Translations under genes and position numbers: made by a program
The notes under the pieces: generated by a model
Databases searched by the model: none
Told to the model about the DNA's origin: nothing
Seen by the model: only the letters and a program-made list of their open reading frames with translations
In this document: in pieces, positions 12,608-13,387 of the stretch
Position numbering within the stretch: the first letter of the stretch is position 1
Layout: each line of letters starts with the position of its first letter
From: an uncultured Campylobacter sp.
Lineage (GTDB): Bacteria; Campylobacterota; Campylobacteria; Campylobacterales; Campylobacteraceae
Length of the DNA: 13,387 nt
Direction: 5' to 3'
Assembly (NCBI RefSeq): GCF_938045535.1
Contig: NZ_CALIMQ010000298.1
Coordinates: 1-13,387, forward strand

Positions 12608-13387
12608 ATGAGAATTTTAACGGGTCTTCAGCCCAGCGGCAAGCTGCATTTGGGCAATTACTTCGCGAGTATCAAGCAGATGGTGGATGCGCAAAACGCG
12701 GGAGAGCAGATGTTTATGTTTATCGCAAACTACCATGCGCTCACGTCCGTAAGCGACGGCGCAAAGCTAAAAAACTCCACCTACGAGGCCGCGGCAGCGT
12801 TTTTGTCTCTCGGGATCGATCCGAAAAAGACGGTGTTTTGGGTGCAAAGCGACGTAAAAGAGGTGTTGGAGCTTTACTGGATTTTAAGCGGGTATGCGCC
12901 GATGGGGCTGCTCGAGCGAGCACACGCATACAAAGACAAGATCGCAAAGGGCTTTGAGAGCAAACACGATCTGTTCAGCTACCCCGTGCTGATGGCGGCG
13001 GACATCCTGCTATACAGCGCGGAGATCGTGCCCGTGGGCAAGGATCAGATCCAGCACGTCGAGATCGCCCGCGACATCGCGCTTAAATTTAACAACGCCC
13101 ACGGCGAAATTTTAACTATTCCGCAAGCGCGCGTAAACGATGAAGTGGCGATCGTGCCGGGTACGGACGGCGCGAAGATGAGCAAGAGTTACGGCAATAC
13201 GATCGATATTTTCTCAGATGCCGCGACGCTAAAGAAGCAAATTTCAAGTATCGTAACGACCTCTGAGCCGCTAGAAGCGCCTAAGCAGTGGCACGGGTGC
13301 AATGTCTATAATATCGCGAAGCTGTTTTTAAGCGAAGCGGAGCAGACGGAGCTACAGGCTCGTTACGAGCGGGGCGGCGAGGGGCAC
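12608..13387 (+). CDS. trpS: Tryptophanyl-tRNA synthetase, N-terminal 260 residues (cut by window edge)
   Basis: The protein charges tRNA-Trp with tryptophan. It starts MRILTGLQPSGKLHLGNY, which holds the class I HIGH-type motif as HLGN (14-17). YPVLMAADILLY (125-136), VPVGKDQIQH (141-150) and the KMSKS signature in GAKMSKSYGN (188-197) follow. The frame stays open to the last base; complete bacterial TrpS proteins have about 320-340 residues, so about 60-80 are missing. AAAGGAG at 12597-12603 precedes the ATG, 10 bases after the aroK stop. Confidence 0.97.
   Translation, partial: MRILTGLQPSGKLHLGNYFASIKQMVDAQNAGEQMFMFIANYHALTSVSDGAKLKNSTYEAAAAFLSLGIDPKKTVFWVQSDVKEVLELYWILSGYAPMGLLERAHAYKDKIAKGFESKHDLFSYPVLMAADILLYSAEIVPVGKDQIQHVEIARDIALKFNNAHGEILTIPQARVNDEVAIVPGTDGAKMSKSYGNTIDIFSDAATLKKQISSIVTTSEPLEAPKQWHGCNVYNIAKLFLSEAEQTELQARYERGGEGH

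Noticed and set aside
1..13387. CRISPR arrays, tRNA or rRNA genes, insertion sequences, prophage genes
   Set aside because: No regularly spaced repeats, cloverleaf-like segments, transposase or integrase motifs were seen on either strand by eye.

Overview
The window looks like chromosomal DNA of a comparatively GC-rich Campylobacter. The C. gracilis, C. rectus, C. showae and C. curvus group is my best guess, but this is inference, not an identification. The grounds are the constant AAATTT/AAAATTTT words between and within genes, the der-aroK-trpS gene order known from Campylobacter, and a multihaem cytochrome and Tat-flavoprotein module of the type known from Wolinella and relatives.

Region 1 (1-3114, minus strand) is a periplasmic anaerobic respiratory module. 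A Tat-exported, FccA-like flavoprotein reductase is followed by a secreted tetrahaem cytochrome c and a membrane-anchored NapC/NrfH-type tetrahaem quinol dehydrogenase. Electrons would flow from menaquinol through the NapC-type protein and the small cytochrome to the flavoprotein. The flavoprotein keeps the FAD fold and part of the fumarate-reductase active site, but lacks the His and the neighbouring segment that hold the second carboxylate, so its acceptor is probably not fumarate. Two large inverted repeats separate the flavoprotein gene from the cytochrome genes.

Region 2 (3269-7744, minus strand) is the most interesting part. It is a compact five-gene cluster in the order activase ATPase, YjiM/double-cubane-cluster-type protein, Tat-exported ModA-like binding protein, NapH/NosR-like polyferredoxin membrane protein, and a NifB-type radical SAM protein. 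Most genes overlap by a few bases, and a strong hairpin terminator sits on the last stop codon. No nitrogenase structural gene is visible. The family of the second protein carries an unusual [8Fe-9S] double cubane that is reduced by its ATPase. NifB builds the nitrogenase [8Fe-9S-C] precursor. Finding both in one apparent operon suggests a nitrogenase-independent complex-FeS-cluster enzyme with its own maturase, electron supply and periplasmic binding component.

Region 3 (7866-9738, minus strand) holds two tandem EamA/DMT-family transporters that are clearly paralogous, with a good sigma-70-type promoter inside an inverted repeat.

Region 4 (9711-10253) is a gap of about 540 bases without a convincing intact gene. 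It contains stem-loops, a possible gene remnant on the minus strand, and divergent promoters at its two ends.

Region 5 (10223-13387, plus strand) is a housekeeping operon: der (ribosome assembly GTPase), aroK (shikimate kinase) and trpS (cut by the window edge). The aroK frame continues into an unrecognised domain of about 145 residues that has its own ribosome binding site and ATG in frame. This is either a fusion protein or a nested second gene.
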